DNA of 64,000 nt from Apostichopus californicus (taxonomy: Eukaryota; Echinodermata; Holothuroidea; Aspidochirotida; Stichopodidae): positions 1-64,000 of the forward strand of contig JAIPMN010000274.1 in NCBI GenBank assembly GCA_020650975.1, written 5' to 3'. Both the position numbers and the translations under genes were made by a program. Positions 15,843 to 29,514 of this stretch are shown here, piece by piece (within the stretch, counting starts at the first letter, position 1; each line of letters opens with the position of its first letter). The notes under the pieces are model-generated. The model saw only the letters and a program-made list of their open reading frames with translations, was not told the origin of the DNA and did no database searches.

Positions 15843-15935
15843 GCCCAATGGATTTTGCCAATACCGATTGACTAATAATCGGGCCGATGCCGATTATCTA
15901 ATTGATTATCGGTCAAACAATAGCTATAACCACTT
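15843..15935. mobile_element. Possible DNA transposon remnant with CCGAT/ATCGG repeats
   Basis: Contains ATACCGATTGACTAATAATC, GGCCGATGCCGATTATC and GATTATCGGTC, an interlaced pattern of CCGAT and ATCGG that I associate with ends of hAT-type elements in animal genomes. No open frame and no defined ends or target-site duplication. Confidence 0.2.
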
Positions 15936-17098
15936 ATAAGGATATAATTAACAAAACAAAATACAGACAACTAAGTACTGCTGAAAGATAGTATACAAAG
16001 GACATAAGACTGAAATCCACCTTGCCCCCCCCCCTCTTCCACCTCCACAACCTCATCCTGATCCCCCATGCCCTCCTTACGTTATTCTTATGTTTCCAGG
16101 GCTACCTTGGTTCAAATGTGAGCTCTTGTACCCAGTCACTATGTCAGTTGTTTGCTAGTTATGACACCAATTCAGTTTAATACAGAAAGTTAAATCTGCT
16201 CTTTGTCATAACAGTAAGATGCTACCACATACATCATCATGCTGTGCCTTTAGAAGAAATCAGCACTGTGTGTTATTATAGTTGCAGCATCAAATTTGAG
16301 AAACTTTTGCATATATATTGAATCTGATTGTCTTTGTAGGATGAAGAAATTCAATATAAAGTTTGTGTTTAATTCTTGGTTTAGCATTGTTTTTTTTTCA
16401 TATTGTAACATTGCTGGATTCAGAACGTTGAACACAGATTCCGTTTCTCCTAAATGTGGGACTCCCACACACAACAAGAAAGCAAATCTCTGCATTCATT
16501 ATGTGACTTCGGAGGTCATTCGCACCTCTCTGTAACTCGAGCCACTCTGCTAGCTCTGGGCTACATTTGCTCTGCGGGGCTGTGTTCGTTCCTCTGTCTT
16601 AAGTTAAGTTGACTGCCTGTGTGTGCCGATGGCCCGAGGGGAGTATTTTCCGTCATTGAAAGTGTGAAGGAAGTGTTACTCCCTCAGTGTGAAGTTCCTC
16701 AAATGACCTCAGCTTTAATGGCTCTTCCCGCTGTACATTACCTTCTGGCATTGGGAGTTTGCGAGACTGGGGTGCTTGCAATTGAATATTATAAATAATA
16801 TCCAATTGCTGTCAAGTTGTTTTTAATGTGACAAGATATTTCAACTTTTTTTTTTTAACAGGGTAAACAGAGACTGTCATGAAAACAGAAGGGAATTTGT
16901 GCAGATATGAATACTTGCGGATATATCTTAAACTCTAAAGGGCTTTTTTCATGGTGGATACAAATAAGAACTTTTGCCTAGAGACAAGGATTACTTTCAA
17001 AAGTAGTGTCCTAAAAACAAGAACAAAAGAAATGGGCTGTTTAGTTCAAAGTGCAATATGACAGAACCTGGTATTATTCATTTGTTGTGATCCTACTA

Positions 17099-17853
17099 AC
17101 TTACTGGAGATGTAGGGTCACTAGCTGGAGATATAGGGTCACTAGCTGGATATATAGGGTCACTAGCTGGATATATAGGGTCACTAGCTGGAGATGTAGG
17201 GTCACTAGCTGGAGATATAGGGTCACTAGCTGGAGATGTAGGGTAACTAGCTGGAGATATAGGGTGAATAGCTGGAGATGTAGGGTCACTAGCTGGAGAT
17301 ATAGGGTCACTAGCTGGATATATAGGGTCACTAGCTGGATATATAGGGTCACTAGTTGGAGATATAGGGTCACTAGCTGGAGATATAGGGTGATTAGCTG
17401 GAGATATAGGGTGATTAGCTGGAGATATAGGGTGACTAGCTGGAGATATAGGGTCACTAGCTGGAGATATAGGGTCACTAGCTGGAGATATAGGGTGACT
17501 AGCTGGATATATATAGGGTGACTAGCTGGAGATATAGGGTGACTAGCTGGAGATATAGGGTCACTAGCTGGAGATATAGGGTCACTAGCTGGAGATACAG
17601 GGTGACTAGCTGGACATATTGGGTCACTAGCTGGAGACAAAGGGTAACTACTTGGAGACAAAGGGAAACTAGCTGGAGATAAAGGGTGACTAGCTGGAGA
17701 TATAGGGTGACTAGCTGGAGATATAGGGTGACTAGCTGGAGATATAGGGTCACTAGCTGGAGATACAGGGTGACTAGCTGGAGATACAGGGTGACTAGCT
17801 GGACATATAGGGTCACTAACACTAGGTACAGTATAGGGTCACTAGCTGGAGAT
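17099..17853. repeat. 21-bp minisatellite, about 36 copies
   Basis: Tandem unit GGTCACTAGCTGGAGATATAG with variants (GATGTAG, GGTGACTAG, GACAAAG). Because 21 is a multiple of 3, frames stay open on both strands (heptads like RVTSWRY on +, LYLQLVT on -). These are by-products of the repeat and not genes. Confidence 0.95.
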
Positions 17854-20800
17854 ATATCGAGGCTGGGTTTAATTGAGGACAAAAACGACAAATGCTGTAT
17901 CAGAAATGTATATATTGAGTTAAAAGGAAACAAACTTTTCGGTATTTATTGTGCATTTATTTTAGTTATTGCAAACCAACAAAAAGTTGACTGAAGAATA
18001 AACTTGCTGTTTATTGAAGATACTTCACAATAATAGAAAGTGTAATATTACTAATGGGAAAGATATATATTTTAAGTTTGTTTATAATATAGCAAATTAC
18101 TCTTTTAAGCCCAAACTGAATGGTGAGGTACTGAAATAGAAAGTGCTAATTTGTTGTTAATAAATGTCAAGGTGAGGTAACTTCAGGAATTTTTATTCTA
18201 ACAGTCATGTCAAAATCATTTCTGTCTGATGAACACTAAGAGAATAATCATGATTTAATTTGAAATATTGTCGCTCTGTTACATTTATGTCTCGCAGCTG
18301 AAAATATTAGTGATAAGATTTCTCAAAAATTGCAGTTTTGTTTCTGTCTAATACAGAGTAAAATCAGTCAAATGAGAATGATCGGAGAGTTCAAAGAGAC
18401 TGAGAGACAGCAAAATCATTAACCGTGCCATGTCAGCAAGATTTTCAAATCCATTTTCTTTTTCTTTTTCCACTGTTATCGTCAAGAAAGCATGAATGCA
18501 TTGAATAATAGTGGGATGTGCATTCATGTATGAAGCTGGTAATGCTGAAACCTGATTTTGCCTTGACAATTGTTGATGTTGCCAATTTTTGGTGTATGAT
18601 AACAAAAAACAAAAGATTTTGAAATGGAAGTAAGCAGGTCCAACAGCACATAAATACGATAAAGAAGAAGGTTAACTTTTGTTCAGCATTCGTTGGGTCT
18701 GTTTGTTTTTGTGACTATGAAATGGAGATATTTTTAATATTTCTGACTCTGAAATAGATGAGTCTTGGGATGCTGTTTCTTTATTAATGTTTGTTCTAAG
18801 GAAGAAAGGAGATTAGCACATTCTCTTGCCCTTGCCCACCCTCTCCTTTCCCTGCCCAATCCTCCTCGTTACTCCTTTTATGTAAAGTAGACATTTCATT
18901 TACCTGAAATGTTCAGTACTCTGGACTTGAAGGAAATAGTTAATTATGTAAGAATGATACCTCTGGGTATTAAACCATCAGTACTAGTAGGACCTGATAT
19001 GTATGGAATCATAAAAGTAAGGGCCTGTTAATTGTTGATGGTTGTGTGTTCAATGCTGGTCATTATTTTAATGTATACAATATACAGTAACTTAGTTATT
19101 GTTAATTAGTTTTGAGAGCTGTTAATTTGTTGCAACTTTAGACTTACATGTACTAAACGATGCCAAGATAGTTAATGTGTTGGCTTTATATACTTTTTCT
19201 CTTAACTGACTCCATTCTATACACATGATCTCAAATCAACCCAGCCTCCAAATTGATATTTTAGTACTGCGCCCTCGCTGACCTATTCAGGGTCAGTGCC
19301 CACTTCCTCTTTCCTTCCACATCTCCTATTCTTTTGGCTTGAACAATGAACCCAAGGTAGTTTGTATCCACTGGAAATCTCTTTGATTTGAACGTTTTGG
19401 TGAAGTTTCTGAATTCAGTGAGGACTTCAAGATACCATCTCCTGTATCATTAGTAAATATACCATCACCTGTATCATTTGTTAATATCCCAATATACTTG
19501 TCATAGATGCATGAACCAGTACTGATGACATCTCCTACGTACATCATATCTTTGCATTTATTTTGCCAATTAGTTTACTATAAGCTGTAGTGACAGCACT
19601 GGTTTAAATCATAGCAACTTGTATGTTGGTAAAGATCCGATATGACCAAATAGTTTATACACTTTCATTGGTTCACATGTCACAAACCTTCAAGCTGCAT
19701 TTTGCCTTGGTTTGTAAAGGGTAGCTAATTCTGTTTCACAAAGCCCTGGAATATCCACAAATAATCTTATACTCCACAGAATCCTCCTCAACAGGGCATA
19801 ATCTACTCTTCAAATGTCAAATTTAATTTCGTGTATCTTTTTTGAAGGCCCTTAAGTTTGTCTCCTTTAGAGTACTATGTTTCACTGTGTTACAAAAACT
19901 TGTAATAAATCTATACATGTATATATAACAATTTGATCATTTTGCATTTTGAGATGCGATACGGTATAAAATATTCCCAGCTCATGCAATCTAAGACTAT
20001 TACATGATTGTATAAACCAATCTACGTAGCTGTTTCTCAGCAGTGAGTTTAGACACCATTTAGTCTAATACCTGATAATACTGTGTCCCACAAATTTAAA
20101 CTGATTGTTTTCTCAGTTGCGAATGAATTGAGTTGATGCCTAATTTCATGCTATGTTTGATGATTTATATAGTCCGAAGTTACAAAGTATGTTTTTGGAT
20201 GCCCTGTCTTTCCTTCCATGGTGGAGTATATGACACACTGGCCCTAGACTGTAGACTGTACAACATTCATTGCAAGACCTGACAGCCTTTAAGACGAAAC
20301 GTTCCTTTAAACCTGCCGCTTGCCGTATAGCCTTTTCAACTCTGTAGAGTATCACATCCGTACTCATTAGCCTTTACATTACCTGAAGGCCTTTGTAGTC
20401 AGGAGCTTATGTTTACTCACTGCAAGCTGTGTAAATGCGCCCAACTCTCTGCTTTCCTGGATTGTACGTTTTAATTGCCACTAGACATCACCGGCTATCC
20501 ACCGTAGATGACAAACCCAAAAATTTGGCTCAAAAAGTGATGTACTTTGGGATATTAGCTGGATGCCGCCAATACCGGGGAGGAATGGTGATACCGAAAG
20601 AAATGAAAGTGCATGCTGTAAAGAGGAACAGAGAGAGAGAGAGATAAATTGAAGAAAGGAGAAATGGAAAGTTGTTTTGGTGTTGATAGCTATACAAGCT
20701 ATACGGCCATCTTAAGTAGCTGCGTGAGATTAGATGATTTAATATTAATATATTGACAGAGTCTGAAGGAGTAAACTTACAACTTAAGTTTATAGATTTT

Positions 20801-21904
20801 AATGGCGTTTGGTAAACCTGGCTTTATGTTCATTCAAGGATGGAGGAGGCCTTGAATTTTATTTTGATATATTTTCAATACTATTGATCTGGTCCATAGC
20901 ATCTTGACCTTGTTCATAACTTTTAAATATTTTTGTGTTGTGATTAAAGCTATTGTTACAGCAACAGGATGATTTAGCACCAAGTTTCGTTCCATCTCCA
21001 TGATCAGGATGGTCACATTGGCTGTAATTCTGTTGACTTGGTTTTACAAGCCTCTTAAAATTTGTTTAAAAAGTTGTAAAATCTTTCAGAATTTCTTTTG
21101 CAATTTTCTAGTCAATTACCTCTATATAATTTATCAATAGTTTGAATCATGTTTTTGTGTTTGGTCAAAATTTAGCCAGTCCTAAAGATGTGAATTTTAT
21201 TGAAATAAGATTGCTTTTCATCAACTGAGATATCTTCATATTTTAATGTTCTAGTAAATTAATAAAATTGCTTGACTTTCAACATTTCATAAGACAAACA
21301 CTTTGCATATCAGTTTTAGTCAAATCAATTTTTTTTAAATTTTAAAAACATATTTTCTAATTTCAATAGTTGCAATTAAACTTGATTAATGAAGCTAATA
21401 AGATTACTATAAGAGTTGAATATCAAATAAAATTGAAACCATTTTTAAAAATCAACTCCAAAAGATGCTTGATAAATTATTATAGTCTCCAGATTTCAAT
21501 CCCTGTTGTAAAATTGTACACAGGATCATAAATAGTGTTTATTGGGTACTTAGCACCCTCAAAGTTATTCTTAGACAGTGTAATCATATTCAAACAACAA
21601 ATGTCTGAAAGAAATATGCTATGAGGTTGCCACTTGCATTATTGTTGTAATAATAAAATGAGTGACTATTAAATGTATCTCTGGCTTATTTGGTGACTGT
21701 ATGGAGACATTTACTTCGCTCCTTGCTTACCTGTCTCCCCACAACCTTAGCAACCTTAGAATGAACTGGTAACCTTTTAACACTGTGCGCCCTCTATGAC
21801 TGGACCCCTCCGGTCTATGCCCTTCCTTCTCATTCTACAATCCAAAGTGCCAACATCGTGCGTTTTGATGTCCGGATTTCTTACAGCGATTTTCATTTAA
21901 CATT

Positions 21905-22110
21905 TTGATATATTTTGGTCATTGACCAGTACAGTATTTGCTTCAAGCCATGATCTAGTCACTGTCATTACTGTAAACTTATCCCCATCACAGCCGAGAG
22001 ATGTTAAATTTTGATTATTGACCAGTAGTATTTTCTTCACGCCACAATCTAGTCATTACTGTACCCTTATCCCCATCACAGCCAAGAGATGTTATATTTT
22101 GGTCATTAAT
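21905..22110. repeat. Degenerate tandem pair, about 105 bp
   Basis: Both copies contain GACCAGTA, ATGATCTAGTCA or CACAATCTAGTCA, and TTATCCCCATCACAGCC followed by GAGATGTTA. Older than the other duplications, judging by divergence. Confidence 0.85.
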
Positions 22111-23467
22111 CTGCTGCTACTGGATATTCAATGACACAATGAAAGTTCAACCACATCGAAAGACTCTTTCTGAATATGATTGAATTTCCCCACGGGATTG
22201 TTGGCTAATTACTTTGATTAGTAAAGCTTCCCATGGTACACACTGTTGTAGCCGTCATTGTTTGGAGCACCTCATCCTCAACTTGTGAAACTGTTAACTC
22301 CAAGTCAGATGTGTATAGTCAATGTCTTTTAATATCTCTCCAACAAATTCAATCAAGGTTGGCAAATTGCACTCCGTTTATTTCCGCTGTTATGCTATGC
22401 ACATACTAAAGCGGATTGTGTCAAAACCTTGAGATTTCACTCAAAATAGTCTACGTGATTTGGAAATTCAAAGGAATATGCAAATGTTGAGATTGGTCAA
22501 GTGTATTTTGTTATTCCATCCAGTTTCTCGTTATAAATGTACATTACTAAACAGATGGGGCACTGTATCATGGTTAAAGTCTTCATGTGGGTAAACCTTA
22601 AATATAACAGTAACTTGAAGTTCTACATACTAATGTTGTATGAGAAAGTTCACAAAAGTTAGAGGATTTCCTTTGTGCATTCACACTGAAATAATGTAAT
22701 TTTACTTTATACTTGTTTCCTGAACAGTTTTTAATGATGCATTAAACAGAACATGTCAAATGTCATTTACATGGGTTTACTTTTTGGGATATTTGAGTAG
22801 CATTTGTTATGGTATGTGATTTCAGCGGATATATTCACATGTCTGTTTAATCAGTTTTTTTTTCGTAGTGCTCTGTTGGTTCATTTGACATTCCTTATCT
22901 TGGTATGAATGGTGTAGCTTTCACTTTTTCAGAAATGATTCTCAAAACAAACTTCCACCCAATTTGGATGAAAAATTGCAGCTTTTGATAATTCAGAAAC
23001 TGAAAAAAAAAATTGTATATTGAAAAATATGATTATAAATGCTGATATGCATGAATGAGGATCCTCAGATGTTTGTGGCTTCTTCAAATTTGTAGACGCG
23101 TACAGCACATTGGTTGAATTCTATGGTGATGGACGTATAATTTCTTTAGTCTGGTCCAAAAAAGATCACAAAAAGTCAATGAAGTAAGAAACCTTGGAAG
23201 GACAATTCCAAATCACGTAGTTGCTTCTTCTGAACGGTCGATTCAGAAAGAAGAAGTGGGCGGTGCCACAGAAGTGAAGTGGGGGCGCTTCCCTAAAATG
23301 TGCCAGTTGTATGGTTTATGGTTAAGTATATAGGAGAGTGCATAGGTAGAGATGGAGACAGGGAAAGAGAGGAGCAAAGTAAATCCTCACACCAGTAAGT
23401 TTTGGCGAGTCTAATATGATGATATTATTTATTTATTAATATATATATTTTTTGTTCTTTACTACAG

Positions 23468-23526
23468 GCATGGCTTCTGCACAGGCAGACACTTGGAATC
23501 ACCACAGGCCAACTTATAACAGTGCT
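23468..23526 (+). CDS. TCF4/TCF12: E-protein exon a (early N-terminal region)
   Basis: 59-nt exon. The acceptor is a T-rich tract ending in ACTACAG and the donor is GTAAGT. The first two bases (GC) finish a codon begun upstream, followed by 19 codons, MASAQADTWNHHRPTYNSA; the exon ends in phase 0. It corresponds to the short vertebrate exon with the S-W-G-x-x-G-x-P-S region, here D-T-W-N-H-H-R-P-T-Y. The internal ATG need not be a start, because an upstream exon is required by phase. The residues are less conserved than in later exons, so the call rests on the splice sites, phase and position before exon b. A short isoform could begin at this ATG, but nothing in the sequence supports that specifically. 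Confidence 0.8.
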
Positions 23527-25124
23527 GTAAGTTCTCATCTTGTAATGTGGATATTCTTCTGCTGTATGTCTTTATACATAGTAATAGAAGTCTTGTGTTG
23601 GGTCTTAACTTTGTGTTCATCTGACATAATATTCACAAACCTCAGTTTATTGGTAAGAGATCCAATTGGTTAAAATCGTTTAGTTGCTCCTCAATTAGCC
23701 AATTATAAACGATTTATTTCCAAAATGGAAAATTTGCGTCCCACAAATTTAATGCATTCATGTCTTTCATTTTCAAACCATAAGTCTATATTTCTATGGT
23801 TCTTTGTGCAGCTTTTGGTGAACTATAGCACATGTGATGAGTCACCTGATATATAACAAACAAGTCATTACACGGTGGTTGTCCTGACTCAAACCTGTGA
23901 ACCCGTAAATTTGAGTCAATTCACTATTTAAGGTTTATTAAACCTCTCGCGACACGTTACAACTCTGCTGCTGTAACAGGTCATGTTGTCAGGGACCTAC
24001 TTTTAATGGTTGGATATGATATCACCTGAACGTTGCAAATTGAATGACACCAGAGGAAGCTTTGTAGCAGCAATTTGCACCGATTCTGCAAATGTTCAAC
24101 TTGCAATAATCCAATAATCTCTTTGTCTTTGAAATCGGTCTAAATTAGGGGCTTGTACGTGATCAAGACCAAATCGAGAAAAGTGTTGAGGGGGAAATTA
24201 GATGTTAATTGAATTGAATCGTTGTATGCATTTGTCAATTAGCTCTCCCTTTGAGTGAAGAAAGAGCTGAGAAGATATATATTGGTGTGATGATTTGCCA
24301 TCCTATATTCATGCGATCAATATGCTATAAGTTTGCTATTTATTCATTACTCATAAACAAAGAAAATATTGCAATTGGCTGATAAGTCTTATCCGAGCCA
24401 TGTAACTAACAGAGCCACCAATTACAGCTTATTTGATTATTGTATAGAATTTACAACGCTGATCGACAGTTATAACCCTCAGCTATGAACAACCTCTTAA
24501 ACTAAAAGTCTCAGGGAAAGTACTTTACTTTCAAGGAAGGAAGTGTTTGATTTTAATGTCTTTTTGATTTTGTACATTCAGTATGTTAATTTTATGTCTT
24601 GATACTGCAGCCAAGTATGAATTTGAAATGTATGTTGAACTACTTAACCCCTAAATTTAGTAATTTTTAGTAACAATTGCTCCAAATATCACATACTTTT
24701 CTCTGTTCATTCCTCTGTTTGAAGGTATACAAGCTAAAAATGCATAACCTTTTTGATATTTTGCTTATTGCCACCATATTAGTACTTAATTATATATTAG
24801 TAATATAGCTGCATCAAATCAAAGGTATAATATTGTTATAAAGACATGAAAATGTTAAAATTTCAGACTCCTATGTTTGCAAGAATTCCAGAGTTTGACA
24901 TCAGGACTTCCTTGATAATACCTTTTCTACATGTATGCATTGACAAAGTACAATGTAGCTAAGCTTTTGTAGTTTACATGTTTGGTGTTACTAATTCTGG
25001 TACATGTGTCCTAGGCAACCATTTCATGTAGTGAGGCTTCATGACACTTTACCCTTATACCATTGCCTTACATGCAGGTTAGACCTTAAAGGTACACACA
25101 CTTTTACTCTTCTCTTCTTTACAG
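23527..25124 (+). other. Intron between exons a and b
   Basis: 1.6-kb intron with no repeat array. The stretch 23930-24440 looks more complex than its surroundings, with several homeodomain-like ATTA/CAATTAG motifs, a Fox-like ATAAACAAAG and a CACCTG-like site. It might be an enhancer, but this is only an impression of composition. Confidence 0.5.
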
Positions 25125-25200
25125 AGTTACAATGACAGGGGATCTGCTTTTAGTGAATTGCCGAGCAGCTTTTACAATCCCAGCGACTCTTTAATTATGG
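25125..25200 (+). CDS. TCF4/TCF12: E-protein exon b
   Basis: 76-nt exon with acceptor TTCTTTACAG and donor GTGAGG. It enters in phase 0 and ends after one base of a Gly codon (phase 1). It encodes 25 residues starting SYNDRGSAFSELP and ending FYNPSDSLIM, with the next Gly split over the intron. The end matches TCF12 PFMNSNLMG and TCF4 PFVNSRIQS, and the vertebrate exon border falls at the same place. The segment is Ser/Asn/Pro-rich and has no catalytic motif; in E-proteins it is part of the disordered region after AD1. Confidence 0.92.
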
Positions 25201-28200
25201 GTGAGGTTTACTAATTTTGTCTTCCCAACCGTCTCACGGTTACAAACCGCGCTGCTTGCCTGGTTTGAGTCCATGAGTTGTTACCTTTGTGGTTGTAATC
25301 TATTTGCAATCTACAGGAAACAATGTTTGCACACCCAAAATGTTTCCCATTGCCAAATGTTGTGTATTGTAGCTTTGCTGCAGAGTGCTGCAGGGTGAAG
25401 CTAGAGGTAACAATTATGAGGAGAGCGTATAATTGGTTCCTGAGAAGCTGCAGAGCTAGACCCAGCTGGAGGGCAAACCAAGACAGACCTCTGTAGGCAC
25501 AGCTTCCTCCTCTACCAAGATTCAGAAATAGGCATGCCTCTTGCTGTGTCCCGACAAATTATTGCCCAAGATCCCCGTGATTAGATGATGTCTTAGATCT
25601 TATAGGCATCCGATAAACTTCCCTTCCTGCTTATCCTGTGGACGCCAGCTCTCCAAATTGTTACATTTATTTTGGTAAGCGGCATGCACCATATCACACA
25701 CTCTCGCCTTAAGAGGCAATAAGTGTTATAACTTCATTACAAATTGTTATTGTTGCCATAAACCCCTCTTTAAATGAAAACTTCTTAAGAGGATGTCTTT
25801 GGTTAAAGAAAACAATTTTTGTCTGCCTCATTGTCGTCGAGGCACCCAATTCTCCCCCTGATAAGTGAAAAATGCTTGAGAGGCTTTTGAAATACACTTA
25901 TACCAACTCTAAAATATATGGTTTCAGCTTTAATGTATTTCTTTACCTTGAAAATCCTCCAGAGTTCAGAAAAAAATATAAGTAGTATCTGGTCTTTGGT
26001 AACAGTCATTTAATGCTGATTGAGGTACTAAGCAAAAGCATTGCTATGTACTCCTTAACTTCATTACATTTAGTCCTGTTATGTATTAACATACTAATCA
26101 TCCCTATGATGCTGCTCTTCCCTGTATCATAATGCATCTTAATTGGGTAACTGTTTCAAATATCCTTGTCCCCTCCCCTACCCTCCCCTATCCCATCCTT
26201 GTCCCCCCTTCTCCCCAAAGCCTTCTTATTCTTAAGTGTCTAGAAAAGGATTTTTTGTTTCAGATTGCTATTTCTAGGTCGTCCCAATTAAAGTGTTTCA
26301 TTGAATGTTATCAGGTTTAATGTTTAAGTGATTGTGAGACTTGTTGATCATGTAACATGTAATCCCTAAATATATTAATACTCAGCTGAGCAGGGTAATT
26401 ATTGCTATCAGCAAGATCAGAAGTTTTGCATCTAGATCTAGCACAAGGAAATAATCTAGTCAAGAAAATATAAATAAATAATCCTTTCATATGAGGGCAT
26501 GTGTACAATCCTTATAAACATGTTTCTGATTTTTTTTTTGAGACCAAAATATCTAACATTCATTATTCAGGATAAACAAACTGTCACATCTTGATTTTCT
26601 TTGTGCACAGCCTTTAACACAGGGGGATATGCTTTATTTTTAGCTTTGTAAAGTTATATTTTCTTGTATATTTCTATCCCAGAAAAGTCTAATTAAGAAT
26701 ATTTTCTTCAAATCAGCCTGTTAAGGACACACGTTTGACTGACTGATGTAACAGGAATTAATTTGATTTTTATGGTATTTGTAGATTTGAGCAAACTTAA
26801 TTATTCCTGAAATGGATTAACATTTAGTCAAGACGTATTTAACTCAGCATGAAAGTTTCAGGATATATAAATGATTCATAATTCATCCTGGAAGATAAAC
26901 TCATCAAGAAATCAGAAGAGTCTCCATGACGTAAGCAGTGTCATGCTTCTACAACCTGGCAAGAAATGTGACCCAAAAAACGTGGAAACAGAACAGGTCA
27001 CAGTGTGACGTCTGTGTTCAGAATTTGTCAAATTAGGCGAAAATCACATTATCGTACTGTGAAAGTTCTAAGTTAACAATTCTATATTGTAAGACTTTGT
27101 TGTGAGTATAATGGTTGGTTGAACTAACTTCTATTAACAACTGCAGTACTGTATGTATTTTGAAAGTAAAATATGAACGAGGTTTGGATTTGTACATTTG
27201 ATCGGTTGATCGTCGCTAAACTACATTCCACAAGGTGTTCAAAATGAAGTGGACAAGTTGGCGACGTTCCACTACTGTAGGACAGATGTATGTCTAAAGT
27301 CTAAGGGCATCCTGAGACGAATATGCTTCATTTATCTAATGAAACTTGTAAAATACATCAAGATGAGCAAAGAGAGCTCACCTAAGTACTGCAGAAAATA
27401 TAAAAGTTAGAGGGCCAGACATCTTCAAAGGTGAATGAAACGAAAACTGACAGTGGACACGATGTGTTAGAAAGACTGTTGGACAGACAGCTAAACTGGA
27501 AATTTAAACATTAAATAGAGTGAAAATAGGACCAATCATGATATTTCTAGGATGAGTCTCCCTCTTTCTTGATTACATTGTGATATTTTAGTAGTTCATA
27601 AAGCAGACAAAATTGGAGAATGAATTCTGATGCAAGTCGGAAACAACAGATTTCTGTAGTAGTTCTACTGCAATTTAGCAGTCTTTAGTATCGCTCATGA
27701 AGGCTCTATGTTTGCTCAGTGCTTGATGTGCACACATAGAAGAATTTAGCCTACAAGTATGTTGCTCTTTTACAACATTTGAAAGCAATAGTTACAATAG
27801 AACTGTACCAACCTTGTTAGCAGACTGTGAGATACAGATGGGCAATGTTTTGATTGCAATTGTAACAGCAACATTAGTGTATTTGAAACTGATTGATATG
27901 ATATGGAGTGTCAGAATATTGCTCTCAGGGTATCTCAGTAAATTCTGTCAAAATCTTTTTTTCTTTGGGGGGGGGGGGGAGATAGGGGGTCACATCCAAT
28001 TTAATCAGTATTCCATTAACAATTATGAGGTAATGACAGAGACAATGGGTAGAATGCTGGATACTGGCTATGACTAGAGTGACTATGTAAGCAGTACTGA
28101 TTGCTAAAGAATGAATACTTAACAGTCCAAATCTTCCTTTGGCAGTATTAAGCTCTCTTCATGACTTGAGATAACCTCATGGTTTCAGGCAGTTGTAACC

Positions 28201-29443
28201 ACATTAAATTAATATCAATTTCTAGGGTACCCTGGGGAGTGCCTAACCTAAACATCTCAGGGGCTAAACCAGTGTGGGATCCTAAACCTCTGCAACACTT
28301 GGTAGGGCATGAAGTTTCTTGAGGTCAAAGGTCAGGAAGAAGATGGGTTATCCCATAGCATTAATCTTATAGGTAAAAGTTTAGATACCATAGGAACAGA
28401 AATGTTTGCTGGGAATTAAATGCCACAAATGTAACTTGAGTATGATATGACCAGGTATGATGTAGAGATGAAAGTCAGAGGTAAATTTAGACTGATGGTG
28501 ACTCATAATTCACATTGTAAATGTGTGGTTGACCCTGGCAGAGGACAGAATCAATAACAGATAAAGATATGGAAACTTGTGAATGGTTGATGCTTAAAGC
28601 AACTGGTTGCCTTTAATATAAACTCCTTCTCACTTCCCACAAGAGTCATACAAATAAGTAGTTACTTTGATCTCTGCGAACTCAATGAAATATTTTATGT
28701 TTTGTCCCAAAAGATGGAATCAGACGGTAATTTTCCTCTCCAGTTCAGTAAAAAAAAAAAATCAGCCCTGATTATTATATGCAAATTGTAGGTGAACATA
28801 GTTACATCAGATAGGAAGCTATGATAGGTCTATGTAGTGATATTTAACAGATGTAACACATCAGCCATCACCCATGGGGAATATGTACTCATTCCATTCA
28901 CATAGGAAGTTATAAGTCATACAAAAACATAGCAATACCAAAGGATACTTAATCCGTGATTGACTTCCGATGAAAAAAAATTAGTCAAAGATGAACATTT
29001 TGAGACACCAAAATGAAAAACCAGCAAGATTTTATCAGATGCGAAAGTTTCACAAATAGTTAATGTGTAATGATATACTTGAGGGTGGTAGATGTGGGTG
29101 AGGGCAGTGCAATGGAAATATGACAAGCATCAGCACAGTGCTCAATTGTACCAAAGTTGGTCGCTTAAGTTGATGAGAAAGTTCATCTATTAATTTATAG
29201 ACCTGTACAGATAAGTATAGGTGTCCATAAATGACCAAACCAGTAAGCTTAAGAGTTTTATTTGCATGAATGAAGATCTACTTGGATATAGCTGTAAGTT
29301 AACATATCCTGTCTGTGTTTACACATGGAGGTGACGGTTATCATTTGTGTGTGTGTCTGTTTTGTTTATCTTAATACTACTTAATTCCAGGTGCATGTAG
29401 TTTTTGAACATACTATTTTGACTTTATTTCTTTGTCCTTTCAG
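25201..29443 (+). other. Intron between exons b and c
   Basis: 4.2-kb intron, no coding signal. It contains a 13-base G run (27967-27979) and an isolated perfect direct repeat AGGTCA-A-AGGTCA at 28322-28334. Confidence 0.6.
28322..28334 (+). promoter_or_regulatory. Perfect DR1 of AGGTCA
   Basis: AGGTCAAAGGTCA, the consensus for RXR/HNF4/COUP-type receptors. Possibly a remnant of the same dispersed repeat, whose modules carry GAGGTCAAAGGTCA. Binding is unproven. Confidence 0.4.
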
Positions 29444-29514
29444 GTAAAAATAAGGAATTATACTCAAGTAGTGCATATCCATCAATGTCTCGGGATCCCA
29501 GTCACTTAACACAG
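29444..29514 (+). CDS. TCF4/TCF12: E-protein exon c
   Basis: 71-nt exon with acceptor TTTCAG and donor GTAAGA. The leading GT completes Gly, followed by 23 codons, KNKELYSSSAYPSMSRDPSH then LTQ, ending in phase 0. It aligns with TCF12 [21 protein letters not shown] and TCF4 [21 protein letters not shown]; both vertebrate exons also start at Lys and end at Gln. Oddity: the donor and the first 28 intron bases are duplicated immediately downstream, giving a second GTAAGATCTCACATGAATGT at 29543. Read-through into the intron meets a TGA within the first repeat. Confidence 0.95.

Larger units (their letters stand above)
1..23467. other. Non-coding sequence upstream of exon a
   Basis: No exon could be supported here. 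By phase, at least one more coding exon must precede exon a, and E-proteins carry an N-terminal AD1 (L-D-F-S-x-M-F-like). I did not find that motif in this stretch, so those exons are probably further left, or I missed a very short one. It holds an AAATA-type simple repeat near 5878-5920, the minisatellites at about 14.2-15.5 and 17.1-17.85 kb, a degenerate pair of about 110-bp repeats at 21.9-22.1 kb, and otherwise AT-rich sequence. Confidence 0.6.

Noticed and set aside
17101-17933. Long open frames on both strands with heptad-like repeats
   Set aside because: They are produced by the 21-bp minisatellite; the reading frames exist on both strands and lack start or splice support.
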